Assembly: GCF_025642135.1 (NCBI RefSeq)
Contig: NZ_CP106793.1
Location: forward strand, 8,958,001 to 9,022,000
Length of the DNA stretch: 64,000 nucleotides
Direction: 5' to 3'
DNA from: Streptomyces cynarae
GTDB taxonomy: Bacteria > Actinomycetota > Actinomycetes > Streptomycetales > Streptomycetaceae
The position numbers and the translations under genes were made by a program. Shown here one piece after another: positions 44,961 through 52,882 of this stretch (its first letter is position 1; each line of letters opens with the position of its first letter). The notes under the pieces are model-generated. The model made no database searches. It was not told the DNA's origin and saw only the letters and a program-made list of their open reading frames with translations.

Positions 44961-45174
44961 GGTGGGGTCCTGTTCTGGCCTTCGGGGGCCGACAGAGTGT
45001 GAGCGGTGTGCGGAGCGGCGGTCGCGCCTGGCTCCGCCGGAGAGGGGTGATCGCGGGCGCTTGCGTGCCGGCGGGAACGGGCCGGTCGAAGCCTGGCCCG
45101 GTAAGAGGATGTCGGCGGGATGGGGCGCGCGCGGCGGGCCTGGTCGTCGGGCGCGCGTGCTACGGCTTGGCTGC

Positions 45175-45936
45175 TCAGACCTGGGCCATGCCGCCGTCGG
45201 CGAAGAGTTCGACGCCGGTGATGAAGCTGGAGGCGTCGCTGGAGAGGAAGGCTGCGGCCTTGCCCATCTCGCGGGGGTCGGCGATCCGGCCGCTGGGGTT
45301 GCCCTCGCCCATCTTCTGGATGGCGGCGGGGACGGCGTCGGCGCCCTGTGCCATGGCGAGGGCGCGGCGCAGGGATTCGGTGTCCACGGCGCCGGGGCTG
45401 AGGACGTTCATGCGGATGCCGGTGCCCTTGATGTCCTGGATCCAGGACCGGATGAAGGCGCGCACGGCGGCCTTGGCGCCGCCGTACAGGCCCATGCCGG
45501 CCGGGGGCTGGATGGAGGCGGTCGAGCCGATGATGACGACCGTGCCGCCGGGCGGCAGCAGCGGGATCGCCGGCTGGACGGTGAACAGGACGCCCTTGGC
45601 GTTGACGTTGAAGGTCCGCTCGAACTGCTCCTCGGTGATCGAGCCGAGCGGGGCGTGGGCGCCGATGCCGGCGTTGGCCACGACCGCGTCGAGGCGTCCG
45701 TGGCGCGCGATGACCTCCTGGTACACCGCCTCCATGTCGGCGAGCTTGGTGACGTCGGCGACGATGCCGGAGCAGTTCGGGCCGACCGTGGCGACCGCCT
45801 CGTCCAGCGGCTTCTGCTGCAGGTCGGTGATGACCACGCGGGCGCCCTGGTTTACGAACTCCTGGGCGATCCCCAGGCCGACGCCGGACGCGCCGCCAGT
45901 GACCACGGCGACCTTGCCTTCGAGCGGGAGGCTCAT
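45175..45936 (-). CDS. SDR-family oxidoreductase
   Basis: ATG 45936 follows AAGGAG. This is a 253-residue classical SDR with TGGASGVG at 13-20, ANAG at 87-90, Ser138, Tyr151 and Lys155, and the ending FITGVELFADGGMAQV. A loop insert (LPPGG) and WIQDIKGTGIRMNVLSPGAV are typical of the subgroup often paired with TetR repressors. The neighbouring TetR gene is divergent, with three operator-like palindromes in the shared promoter, so this enzyme is almost certainly its target. Substrate unknown. Confidence 0.93.
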   Translation of the reverse strand: MSLPLEGKVAVVTGGASGVGLGIAQEFVNQGARVVITDLQQKPLDEAVATVGPNCSGIVADVTKLADMEAVYQEVIARHGRLDAVVANAGIGAHAPLGSITEEQFERTFNVNAKGVLFTVQPAIPLLPPGGTVVIIGSTASIQPPAGMGLYGGAKAAVRAFIRSWIQDIKGTGIRMNVLSPGAVDTESLRRALAMAQGADAVPAAIQKMGEGNPSGRIADPREMGKAAAFLSSDASSFITGVELFADGGMAQV

Positions 45937-46003
45937 CGTTTTCTCCTTGCGATGGGGTGTGTCCGCACCCTGCGGACGGCGGCGGGATGTGCTCTACACT
46001 CGG

Positions 46004-46079
46004 AAGTGGAGGCGTCTCCGCTTCCTCGACTGTAAGCGGAGGCGTCGCCACTTAGCAAGATGTGGAGACGCCTCCACTT
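46004..46079. promoter_or_regulatory. three tandem TetR-type operators
   Basis: Palindromes at 46004-46023 (AAGTGGAGGCGTCTCCGCTT), 46033-46054 and 46062-46077 (GTGGAGACGCCTCCAC) share the consensus GYGGAGRCGYCKCC. Their centres are about 30 and 26 bases apart. TACACT at 45995-46000 may be a -10 box. Confidence 0.8.
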
Positions 46080-46104
46080 AATTTCGATGAGGAAAGGCCC
46101 TTAC

Positions 46105-46683
46105 GTGACTACAGACACCGGGCGACCGCTGCGGGCCGACGCGCGGCGCAACCGCGAGAAGATCCTTTCCGCGGCCGTACGCGTCTTCGCCGAAGAAGGG
46201 CTGGAGGCGCACCTCGAGCGCATCGCCAAGGAGGCGGGCGTGGGCTCCGGCACCCTCTACCGCAACTTCCCCACCCGGGAGGCGCTGATCGAGGCCGCCT
46301 ACCGCAACGAACTGAGCCGGCTGTGCGACGCCGCCCCCGATCTCCTGGCGGCCATGCCGCCACGCGAGGCGCTCCGCGCCTGGATGGGGCGCTTCATCGA
46401 CTACGCCACCGCGAAACTGGGGATGGCCGAGGCCCTCCGCGCCGTCGTCGACTCCGGCGTCAACCCCTACGACCACAGCCGCGAGCTGATCATGACCGCC
46501 CTCACCTCGCTCATGGACGCCGCGACCGCAGCCGGGACCATCCGGTCGGACATCAGCCCGGCCGTCCTGTTTGCCGCCCTCACCGGCGTCGCCCTCGCCT
46601 CGGGAAAGCCCGAGGAGCGCGAGCAGGCCGAACGCCTCCTCGACCTCACCCTCGACGGACTCAGGTACGGCACGGCGGACTGA
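46105..46683 (+). CDS. TetR-family transcriptional repressor
   Basis: GTG 46105 is placed 7 bases after AGGAAAGG; an ATG at 46087 is possible but overlaps that site. The 192 residues start with RADARRNREKILSAAVRVFA. The HTH reads LERIAKEAGVGSGTLYRNFP (38-57), and the C-terminal ligand domain is helical. Three operator-like palindromes stand immediately upstream, between it and the divergent SDR gene, giving a clear autoregulated pair. The ligand is unknown. Confidence 0.93.
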   Translation: MTTDTGRPLRADARRNREKILSAAVRVFAEEGLEAHLERIAKEAGVGSGTLYRNFPTREALIEAAYRNELSRLCDAAPDLLAAMPPREALRAWMGRFIDYATAKLGMAEALRAVVDSGVNPYDHSRELIMTALTSLMDAATAAGTIRSDISPAVLFAALTGVALASGKPEEREQAERLLDLTLDGLRYGTAD

Positions 46684-47044
46684 TGCCACCCCGGAAGTGC
46701 CGACGGGCTCGCCTCCATGCGAGCGCCGCGCACTCCACCGCCTTGATCGCCTCGCTGTACGAACGCACCGGGTCCGGGCTGCGCCCGTAGGCGGCCTGCC
46801 AGGCGGCGGCGAGGTGGTCGGCACGAGGTCGGCGGCCCGGCGGTCGCCGGGGAGTGGGCCGATGGGGCGACCGCTCGCCGTACCTGGCGTGACTGGTTCG
46901 GGCCACGGCAGCGACGAGAAGGTCGTCATCCGGCTCGCCGAGGACGGCGACGGGAGCGAGCGGGTGCTGAGGGTGTGGGAGCGGGGGCAGGCCGTGGAGA
47001 GGGGATCGGACGGCGGTCACCCGTCCGGCAGCTAGTGGGTCTTC
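46684..47044. other. gene debris between TetR and the next pseudogene
   Basis: The minus strand at 46733-46825 reads ADHLAAAWQAAYGRSPDPVR followed by SYSEAIKAVE, a pattern I know from conserved hypothetical proteins of about 250-300 residues, but both ends are lost. The plus strand near 46915-47030 has an open frame (DEKVVIRLAEDGDGSERVL) with no family. Nothing else was seen. Confidence 0.45.
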
Positions 47045-47400
47045 ATGCCTTCCGCTGAGCGACCCCCGCCGCAGGTTCGGGTGATCTTGCCTGACGGGTG
47101 GGAACTGCGGGGCCGGCTGCACGCCCGGGGCAGTTTCCCAAGGCCGGGTGGTTGTACTGGGTGGCGCTGCCCTTGGGGGCCGACGATCCCGCCACCGAGA
47201 CCGTCGAGCCGCGCGAGTACCGGGTCTGGCTCACCCCTCGCCAGGTGCGGCCCATCGGCGGCGTCCGGTACGACGTCGTCCCCACCTATTTGGAGGCGGA
47301 GGAGCTCGACGTGTACGCGGCCTTGGAGGTGCTGCGCCGCCCCGGCGCCGTGGCCTGCACCGAGTGCGGGGCGGACGTCGCTCTCGGCCCGTTGATGTAA
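47045..47400 (+). pseudogene. small hypothetical protein, frameshifted
   Basis: From ATG 47045 it reads PQVRVILPDGWELRGRLHAR. A one-base loss near 47130 follows, and then KAGWLYWVALPLGADD, EYRVWLTPRQVRPIGGVRYD and YAALEVLRRPGAVACTECGA with a CxxC end. Repairing one base gives a protein of about 118 residues. The function is unknown. A base error is possible because the rest looks well preserved. Confidence 0.55.
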
Positions 47401-47571
47401 CCCGGATTCAGCCGCCGCGCAACGGCGGGTCTCTGACGTGGTGTAGGTCAGGAGCGTACCAGCGGCGCCTACGCCGTAAGCGGGACGGCGCGTGCCGGGG
47501 AGGGCGGTGATCTGGCAGAAGGTCACCGCGGTGGGTGGCGGTTCCACCATAGCCTTCACTCTCAATCTATT

Positions 47572-47691
47572 GCAACGAACCGCATGAGGTTGTTGCGTTA
47601 GCCAGCATACCCATTGCAACAATATTCCTCTTCTACCTGCATGGATTCCGTTCATTCGCAACGAGCTTGTTGCCAAGTCCTCGAACGCAAC
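47572..47691. promoter_or_regulatory. six GCAAC/GTTGC boxes upstream of the DUF4097 gene
   Basis: GCAAC at 47572, 47616, 47658 and 47687 and GTTGC at 47592 and 47669. The pair at 47658-47673 forms GCAACGAGCTTGTTGC, a near-perfect palindrome, and the 47572/47592 pair is also inverted. The stretch is AT-richer than its surroundings. Confidence 0.55.
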
Positions 47692-47736
47692 GTAGCGTTT
47701 CCAATATCAGAAACAACGAGCCCACAGGAGAACGTC

Positions 47737-48402
47737 ATGCAGAAGTTCCACACCCCCGCCCCGGTCTCCGCCGTCCTCGACATCCCCGCGGGACGCATCC
47801 AGTTCATCGCCGCCGACCGGGCCGACACCACGGTCGAGGTCCTGCCCGCCAATGCCGCCAAGAGCCGCGACGTGAAGGCGGCGGAGCAGATCGAGGTCGC
47901 CTACGGCGACGGCGTCCTGCGGATCGCGGCCCCGGAGGCGAAGAACCAGCTCTTCGGCCCTTCGGGGTCGGTCGAGGTGACCGTCCAGCTGCCCGCCGGC
48001 TCCCACGTCGAGGCGAAGGCGGCCGGCGTTGAACTCCGGGTCGTCGGCCGCCTGGGCGACGTCGCCTTCGAAGGCGCGTACCGCCAGATCAAGATCGACG
48101 AGGCCGCGAGCGTCCGCCTCACCGCGCTCGACGGCGATGTCGAGGTCGGCCGGCTGGGCGGCTCCGCTCAGATCAGCACCGCACGGGGCGACATCCGGAT
48201 CGCCGAGGCCGGGCGCGGCACGGTCGTGCTGCGCACCGAGTCCGGCGACATCTCGGTCGTCGCCGCCGCCGGCGTCTCGGCCGCCCTGGACGCCGGCACC
48301 GGCCACGGCCGCATCAGCAACGCGCTCAAGAACGACGGCACCACCGAACTCGACATCCGCGCCACCACCTCCCACGGCGACATCACCGCCCGCAGCCTGT
48401 AG
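47737..48402 (+). CDS. DUF4097-family beta-repeat protein
   Basis: The start at ATG 47737 follows CACAGGAG. The 221 residues are dominated by short beta-strand repeats (GDVAFEGAYRQIKID, GDVEVGRLGGSAQISTARGD, GDISVVAAAG), as in DUF4097 proteins that fold as a beta-solenoid. There is no signal peptide. In streptomycetes such genes commonly sit with a regulator and a hydrolase, as here. Function unknown; a role in sensing or envelope stress has been guessed from context elsewhere. The alpha/beta hydrolase follows 165 bases downstream. Confidence 0.82.
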   Translation: MQKFHTPAPVSAVLDIPAGRIQFIAADRADTTVEVLPANAAKSRDVKAAEQIEVAYGDGVLRIAAPEAKNQLFGPSGSVEVTVQLPAGSHVEAKAAGVELRVVGRLGDVAFEGAYRQIKIDEAASVRLTALDGDVEVGRLGGSAQISTARGDIRIAEAGRGTVVLRTESGDISVVAAAGVSAALDAGTGHGRISNALKNDGTTELDIRATTSHGDITARSL

Positions 48403-48567
48403 ATCCGCAGCCTGCGACGAGCAGAGCCGGGACTGTCCGGCCGGGTCGACCGCCACCGCAATCCCGGTGGACGCCGACGACCCGGCCGCCTGTTTCCAGG
48501 GGCCCGCGCTCCACGCGCAGCGCCCGCAGAAGTCGAACAAGACGCTTCACGCGACCAGGGGGAACCC

Positions 48568-49386
48568 ATGAGGAAGAACAGCACCTTCTCGACCCATGCA
48601 CAGTGGACCGGCATGGTGCCGGTCGACGACACGGCCCTGGCCGTCACCGACAGCGGTGGCCCCGGGATCCCCGTGATCTACCTCAACGGCCAGTTCGCCA
48701 CCCAGGGCTACTGGAGGCGGGTCATCGCCGAACTGGGAACAGGATGGCGGCACATCACCTACGACGAGCGGGCCCGCGGCAGGAAGTCGAAGCGCTCGGC
48801 GGACTACTCCTTCGAGGCCGCCGTCCGCGATGTCGACGCCGTTCTGGCGGCCAGGGCCGTGGACCGGGCGCTGCTGGTGGGCTGGTCCTACGGGGCGGTC
48901 GTCGGGGCGCACTGGGCCGACCGTAATCCGGCCCGTACCGTGGGCGCGGTCCTGGTCGACGGCGCGTTCCCGCACGACTGGCTGGATGAGGCCATGGAGG
49001 AGCGCATCCGGAAGCTGTTTCGGCGGATGGGCTGGTTCACGCCGCTGTTGCGCCCGACTGGCCTGACCCCGCGGATGACCGCCGAAGAACAGGCGGACAG
49101 CAACATCGAGCTCGGCAGGCTCTCCCGCGAGAGCGAGCTGGGCCCTGTGCTGGAGAACATCGTCGTCCCGGTGCGGTACGTGGTCGCTTCGGGCACGTCC
49201 CTCGGAAGCCGCGGTGATGAGCAGGAACGGATACGCGCCGGCCTCGATGCGGTGACCGCCCGCAACGCGAACCTCCGCGTCAGCGCGAAGGTCCCCAGCA
49301 ACCACGGCGCGATCCTGAGAAAGGACTACCAAGCAATCGCCGGGGCCGTACGCGAGGTCGCCGCCCTCGACCGCGGGGAGCGCTGA
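48568..49386 (+). CDS. alpha/beta hydrolase
   Basis: Complete 272-residue hydrolase. The oxyanion region is IPVIYLNGQFATQGYW, the nucleophile elbow is VGWSYGAVVGAHWA (Ser107), the cap is helical, and the catalytic His lies in SNHGAI near the C-terminus. It is similar to small esterase/haloperoxidase-like proteins. The ATG follows AGGGGGAA. It is co-oriented with the DUF4097 gene and probably in its operon. Substrate unknown. Confidence 0.9.
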   Translation: MRKNSTFSTHAQWTGMVPVDDTALAVTDSGGPGIPVIYLNGQFATQGYWRRVIAELGTGWRHITYDERARGRKSKRSADYSFEAAVRDVDAVLAARAVDRALLVGWSYGAVVGAHWADRNPARTVGAVLVDGAFPHDWLDEAMEERIRKLFRRMGWFTPLLRPTGLTPRMTAEEQADSNIELGRLSRESELGPVLENIVVPVRYVVASGTSLGSRGDEQERIRAGLDAVTARNANLRVSAKVPSNHGAILRKDYQAIAGAVREVAALDRGER

Positions 49387-49423
49387 AGACGATGAGCGGA
49401 CTGACTCCGTCGTACGGCGCGGG

Positions 49424-49745
49424 TCAGGTGCCGAAGCGGGCGACGTCGCTGGGGGAGAGGTCGGGGCGGGCACGGTGTAGGCGTGCGGGATGGCGCCACC
49501 GGCCTGAGGCGTCGCGGGCGACGTCGACGCCCAGTTCGACAACCAACTCGGGTTCCACCAGCGTGACGTCCAGCGTCTCGCGGCTGCCCCACCTGGCGGA
49601 GAACGACCAGCCCGTCCATGGATGACCGTGCCGCGCCGGGGCGAGTAGCCCGGTGACCGTGCTGCTCGTTGTCTCGGCGAGAGCGGTGGTGCGGCCGGTG
49701 TACTGAAGGCGGCCGCGGTCGTCGTACCTGCCGAGCAGCAGGGTA
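49424..49745 (-). pseudogene. ATP-dependent DNA ligase, C-terminal fragment
   Basis: The minus strand reads LLGRYDDRGRLQYTGRTTAL, a degraded linker, then PWTGWSFSARWGSRETLDVT and LVEPELVVELGVDVARDASG, followed by RWRHPARLHRARPDLSPSDV to a TGA at 49426-49424. This is the OB-fold tail of the LigC/LigD-type ligases of actinobacteria. The nucleotidyl transferase domain is missing. Upstream, a minus-strand stretch near 49790-49893 (VDTCRERFGQAPQVVFHEAN) belongs to something else that I cannot name. Confidence 0.75.
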
Positions 49746-50044
49746 CGCCGCGTCGAACAGGGCCTGGACCTCGTCGTAGGTCAGTGGCCGGCGCCGGGGG
49801 GTCGCCCTCGTACTCCAGCGTGTGTACCACCGTGTTGGCTTCGTGGAAGACGACCTGAGGTGCCTGCCCGAACCGCTCCCGGCAGGTATCCACCCATCCC
49901 TACCGGCGGTCCAGCAGGTACTCCACGATTAGGGTGATCGTCACCTCGTACGCCCGCGCCGTCGACGTCCGGATCGGATTGGCGCCGCTGCGCAGGTGCA
50001 TTTGAACCGGACCGTGCCCTTTCGGGCGGCCCTACGCTGGATGC

Positions 50045-50431
50045 ATGGGTGTGGGCAGCCGCTTCCACCTTGACCAGGACGGCCACTCCGTCACGGTCCA
50101 GTCGGCACGCGCCTCAGGCTCGGTGGAGGTGCTGGTCGACGGGAAGGTGGTCGGCCAGGGACAGGTACCGGGGGCGGGTACCGCCGTGCTGCGTGCCGAA
50201 TTCCCGGGAGATCCGCCGCGTCCTGTGACTATCAGGCTGGGAGAGATGGGCGGGGTGGTCCTGTGTGAGATGGAGGTCGACCGGGCTCGTTACCTCATGC
50301 CGCGGGTCCCGCTGCTACCGGAGCGGCCGCCTGCCTGGCGGCCCCCTCCACATCCCTTCCTGCGCTTGGGCAAGTCGCTTCGCAAGGCCGTGCTCCGAGC
50401 CGTGCGCAGGTGTCCTCTCCGCGGGCGCTGA
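50045..50431 (+). CDS. hypothetical protein, beta-rich
   Basis: The product is 128 residues: MGVGSRFHLDQDGHSVTVQS, VEVLVDGKVVGQGQVPGAGT and PRPVTIRLGEMGGVVLCEME, then a Pro/Arg-rich C-terminal tail. The first 80 residues look like a small beta-sandwich, and the tail is basic. Streptomyces genomes carry similar uncharacterised proteins. The start has no strong ribosome site. No functional hint comes from the neighbours. Confidence 0.65.
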   Translation: MGVGSRFHLDQDGHSVTVQSARASGSVEVLVDGKVVGQGQVPGAGTAVLRAEFPGDPPRPVTIRLGEMGGVVLCEMEVDRARYLMPRVPLLPERPPAWRPPPHPFLRLGKSLRKAVLRAVRRCPLRGR

Positions 50432-50509
50432 CTTCCAACCAGTCTCTGCTCGGACGTCCCCGCGGCTCGTCAGTCCGCGTCAGCTCACCGGGCAGGTGTT
50501 CTCCTGAGG

Positions 50510-51229
50510 TCAGCTGAAGTGCACATCGCTGAGGTCGATCGAGACCATGACCTGCTCGAGGATGGGAGAGCCATGTGCGTCGCGGCGGTATGCCCGGCGC
50601 TTGGTGGGCAGCACGATGCCGTCCGCTTCCACGAAGTCGTAGACGTACTGCGCGGCCGGGAATGCGCCCGCCACGTCGACGTGATAGTCGTGTCGGCGCA
50701 GCAGCCGGTCGGGGCCGAAGTAGAAGTTCTGGTGGGTGCTGTGGCTGGCGATGTCGGGCGGGAACGCGGCGCGCAGTCCCCGCCACAGTTCGTCTCCTTC
50801 CCGCCATGGTTCGATCTCGGTGACCGTGAAGCCGGGCATGGCCAGCAGGAACGGGGTGGTGAGATAGGTCCACAGGGCGTAACCGTTGAAGTAGGCGCGG
50901 TCCAGCGGGTCCCAGGGGGTCTCCAGGGTGTGGCCTGTGAAGGATGACCGTGGGTTCTCGCGTGCAGCCACCACTCGCCCGTCGAGCTTGTCGATGCTCA
51001 CACGTCCGGGCGTGAAGTCGGTCTTCTGGTCGGGGGCGCCGAAGGGTCTGACCGAGGCGTGCTCCTCGTGGAGGAGAACGGTCATCTCGCGGGGCGCGGG
51101 ATCCTGCGGCAGGCCTTTGGCGGCGAAGAGCTGACCGCCGCTGACAAGGGTGGCTCGCGCCTGGGTCAGCTGGCGCCAGCGCATGTTCCCGCCGTGGGCT
51201 TTGATCGACTCGGTGAGTAGTTCGTTCAT
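50510..51229 (-). CDS. conserved hypothetical protein, possibly LolA-like beta fold
   Basis: ATG 51229 follows AGGAGA. The 239 residues lack a signal peptide and carry MNELLTESIKAHGGNMRWRQ at the start, FGAPDQKTDFTPGRVSIDKL, then WTYLTTPFLLAMPGFTV and FYFGPDRLLRRHDYHVDVAG. The alternating beta pattern is reminiscent of LolA/LppX-type barrels, but without secretion. Typical companions in actinobacteria are small redox or DJ-1-like genes; here a DJ-1/PfpI gene lies 125 bases upstream on the same strand. Confidence 0.75.
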   Translation of the reverse strand: MNELLTESIKAHGGNMRWRQLTQARATLVSGGQLFAAKGLPQDPAPREMTVLLHEEHASVRPFGAPDQKTDFTPGRVSIDKLDGRVVAARENPRSSFTGHTLETPWDPLDRAYFNGYALWTYLTTPFLLAMPGFTVTEIEPWREGDELWRGLRAAFPPDIASHSTHQNFYFGPDRLLRRHDYHVDVAGAFPAAQYVYDFVEADGIVLPTKRRAYRRDAHGSPILEQVMVSIDLSDVHFS

Positions 51230-51353
51230 CTGGTCTCCTGAGGGGGACGACCGCGCTACGTCCGAGGGCTCCGGGCCGGGGGACGGTGCGGTCGGCACAG
51301 GCAGTTCGTCATTCCGACAACCGCTCGTGACCAGCAGCCACGATCACGGGACG

Positions 51354-51962
51354 TCAGTGCAGTGCGAGCGCTCCCGTCTGGACGGCGCGCAGGGCGCGAT
51401 CGACGGTCTCCTGGTTTTCGCCTACGGGAGCCACGTAGTTGACGACTTCGCGTGCGGCCTCTTCCCCGAGTGTCCGGGTGATCACCCAGGTGGCGAGGTA
51501 CTGGGACGCCAGGCAACCACCCGCTGTGGCAATGTTCCCCTCGGCGTGGAACGGCGTGTCCAGCACGGTGACGCCGCGGGCTTCGACGAACGGCCGGCTC
51601 TTCCTGTCCGTGCACGCCGGCATGCCCTCCAGCAGCCCCAGCCGGGCAAGCACCAGCGCGCCGGAGCACTGCGCGCCGATCAGCTGGCGTGAAGGGTCGA
51701 GCCGCAGCCGGGAGACCAGCTCATCGTCGGCGACCACGTCCCGCGTCTTCACGCCGCTGCCGATCAGCACGACCTCGGCCTCGGGCACGAACTCCATCGG
51801 GCGCTGCCCGGTCACCTCGACGCCGCTCATCGACGTGACCACCGGCGTCGGCGTCGTGATGAAGGCTTCCAGGCCGTCCTCACGGCACCGGTTGATCAGC
51901 GCGGAAGCGATGAAGCTGTCCAGTTCGTTGAATCCGTCGTAGGTGACCACGGCTACCTGCAT
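51354..51962 (-). CDS. DJ-1/PfpI-family protein
   Basis: ATG 51962 follows AGGAG at five bases. The 202 residues have the flavodoxin-like DJ-1 fold: MQVAVVTYDGFNELDSFIAS, VVLIGSGVKTRDV, nucleophile elbow IGAQCSGALVLARLGLL with Cys99, and TAGGCLASQYLATWVITRTL. This subgroup resembles isonitrile hydratase-like and AraC-coregulator-like members; the exact reaction cannot be assigned. It is probably cotranscribed with the downstream conserved hypothetical gene. Confidence 0.88.
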   Translation of the reverse strand: MQVAVVTYDGFNELDSFIASALINRCREDGLEAFITTPTPVVTSMSGVEVTGQRPMEFVPEAEVVLIGSGVKTRDVVADDELVSRLRLDPSRQLIGAQCSGALVLARLGLLEGMPACTDRKSRPFVEARGVTVLDTPFHAEGNIATAGGCLASQYLATWVITRTLGEEAAREVVNYVAPVGENQETVDRALRAVQTGALALH

Positions 51963-52120
51963 CACATCTCCTTAAGGCGCGGCGTGAGATCTGCGCTCTT
52001 GCCCGGCGCGCCGTTCCGGGGCGAGAGCTGGGTCAGCGCCCGACCCAGGTGGGGCAACCGCACCATGCGGCCGCGGGTCACCAGCGTGGGGCGCCGTCGG
52101 CAAGCTGGAGTTCGCCCCGG

Positions 52121-52225
52121 CCGAAGGAGCAGCTCCGCGTCCAGGACCCTCAGGCCTGTCGGGGATTGGTGGAACAGGGCTTCCAGTACTGCCGCGCCAT
52201 CGAAGGGCGAGATGGCTTCGTTGTG
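52121..52225 (-). pseudogene. PAS-domain (SpoIIE-type phosphatase) fragment
   Basis: The minus strand reads EAISPFDGAAVLEALFHQSP followed by TGLRVLDAELLL, which looks like the first PAS domain of Streptomyces SpoIIE-family phosphatases (…ALFTQSPVGLHVLD…). The sequence on either side is not recognisable. The rest of 51963-52342 holds nothing else I can support. Confidence 0.4.
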
Positions 52226-52342
52226 CGCCACGGATGTCCGCCACCCCCGTCCAGCCTGCTCCTCACTCCTGCGCGCCGCTCCCTTGCATCGCGCGACGTG
52301 CCCGGACATGCCGCTGCCGTTGCGGTCGCAGCCCGCCGCTGT

Positions 52343-52822
52343 TTATGACGCCTGCACTGGACCGGAGCGGTCCCAGCCAGGGGTCGTCTCTTCCCGGTGG
52401 ATGTCCTCGGCGTGGACCCGCTCGCCGCAGGCCTCGCAGACCGTGTGGGTGACGAGTTCGTGGTCCCGGTGGAGGAGCCGGACGGGCGGTGAGGTGACGG
52501 CCCAGCGATCGCCCCAGCCGATGAGCTCGCGGGTGATGCCGGCCAGGTCGCGTCCTGCCTCGGTCAGGTAGTAGCCGCTGTGGCGTGCGTCGTCCGGCAG
52601 TGGGCGCCGTTCGAGGACGCCGCTCTCCACCAGCGCCTTCAGGCGTGCCGCCAGACGGTCCGTGGGGGCGCCGGTGTTCCTGGCGATCTGCCGGAACCGG
52701 TGGTTGCCGAGCATGACCTCGCGGATCGCCGGCAGAGCCCATCGGTCGCCGACGATCTGCAGGGCGGCGGTGAGCGAGCAGGGGCGTCCGGTCATGTCCT
52801 GGGGATCGATGCGTGTGGTCAC
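52343..52822 (-). CDS. HxlR-family transcriptional regulator
   Basis: From GTG 52822 the product has 159 residues; an internal ATG at 52795 is possible. It has the HxlR signature: CSLTAALQIVGDRWALPAIR, HRFRQIARNTGAPTDRLAAR, LKALVESGVLERR and YYLTEAGRDL. A C-terminal extension carries CxxC (VCEACGERV). It is divergent from an MFS exporter with 60 bases between starts and an inverted repeat in the gap, so it likely represses that exporter in response to a toxic ligand or redox signal. Confidence 0.9.
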   Translation of the reverse strand: MTTRIDPQDMTGRPCSLTAALQIVGDRWALPAIREVMLGNHRFRQIARNTGAPTDRLAARLKALVESGVLERRPLPDDARHSGYYLTEAGRDLAGITRELIGWGDRWAVTSPPVRLLHRDHELVTHTVCEACGERVHAEDIHREETTPGWDRSGPVQAS

Positions 52823-52844
52823 GGACCCAGTATCACCTCGCGAT

Positions 52845-52861
52845 GGTTTGAGTTCCAAACC
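52845..52861. promoter_or_regulatory. candidate HxlR operator
   Basis: GGTTTG (52845-52850) and CAAACC (52856-52861) are inverted around AGTTC, in the 60-base gap between the HxlR and exporter starts. Confidence 0.55.
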
Positions 52862-52882
52862 GCCCCATGGTTCACTAGCGCC

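Noticed and set aside
43443-45002. Plus-strand open frame of about 519 codons rich in Gly, Glu and Gln
   Set aside because: It is antisense to the MFS exporter, whose motifs and terminator are unambiguous; the composition is a mirror of the membrane protein codons.
47411-47427. CCGCCG / CGGCGG hairpin after the small frameshifted gene
   Set aside because: Six base pairs of pure GC are expected by chance at this composition.
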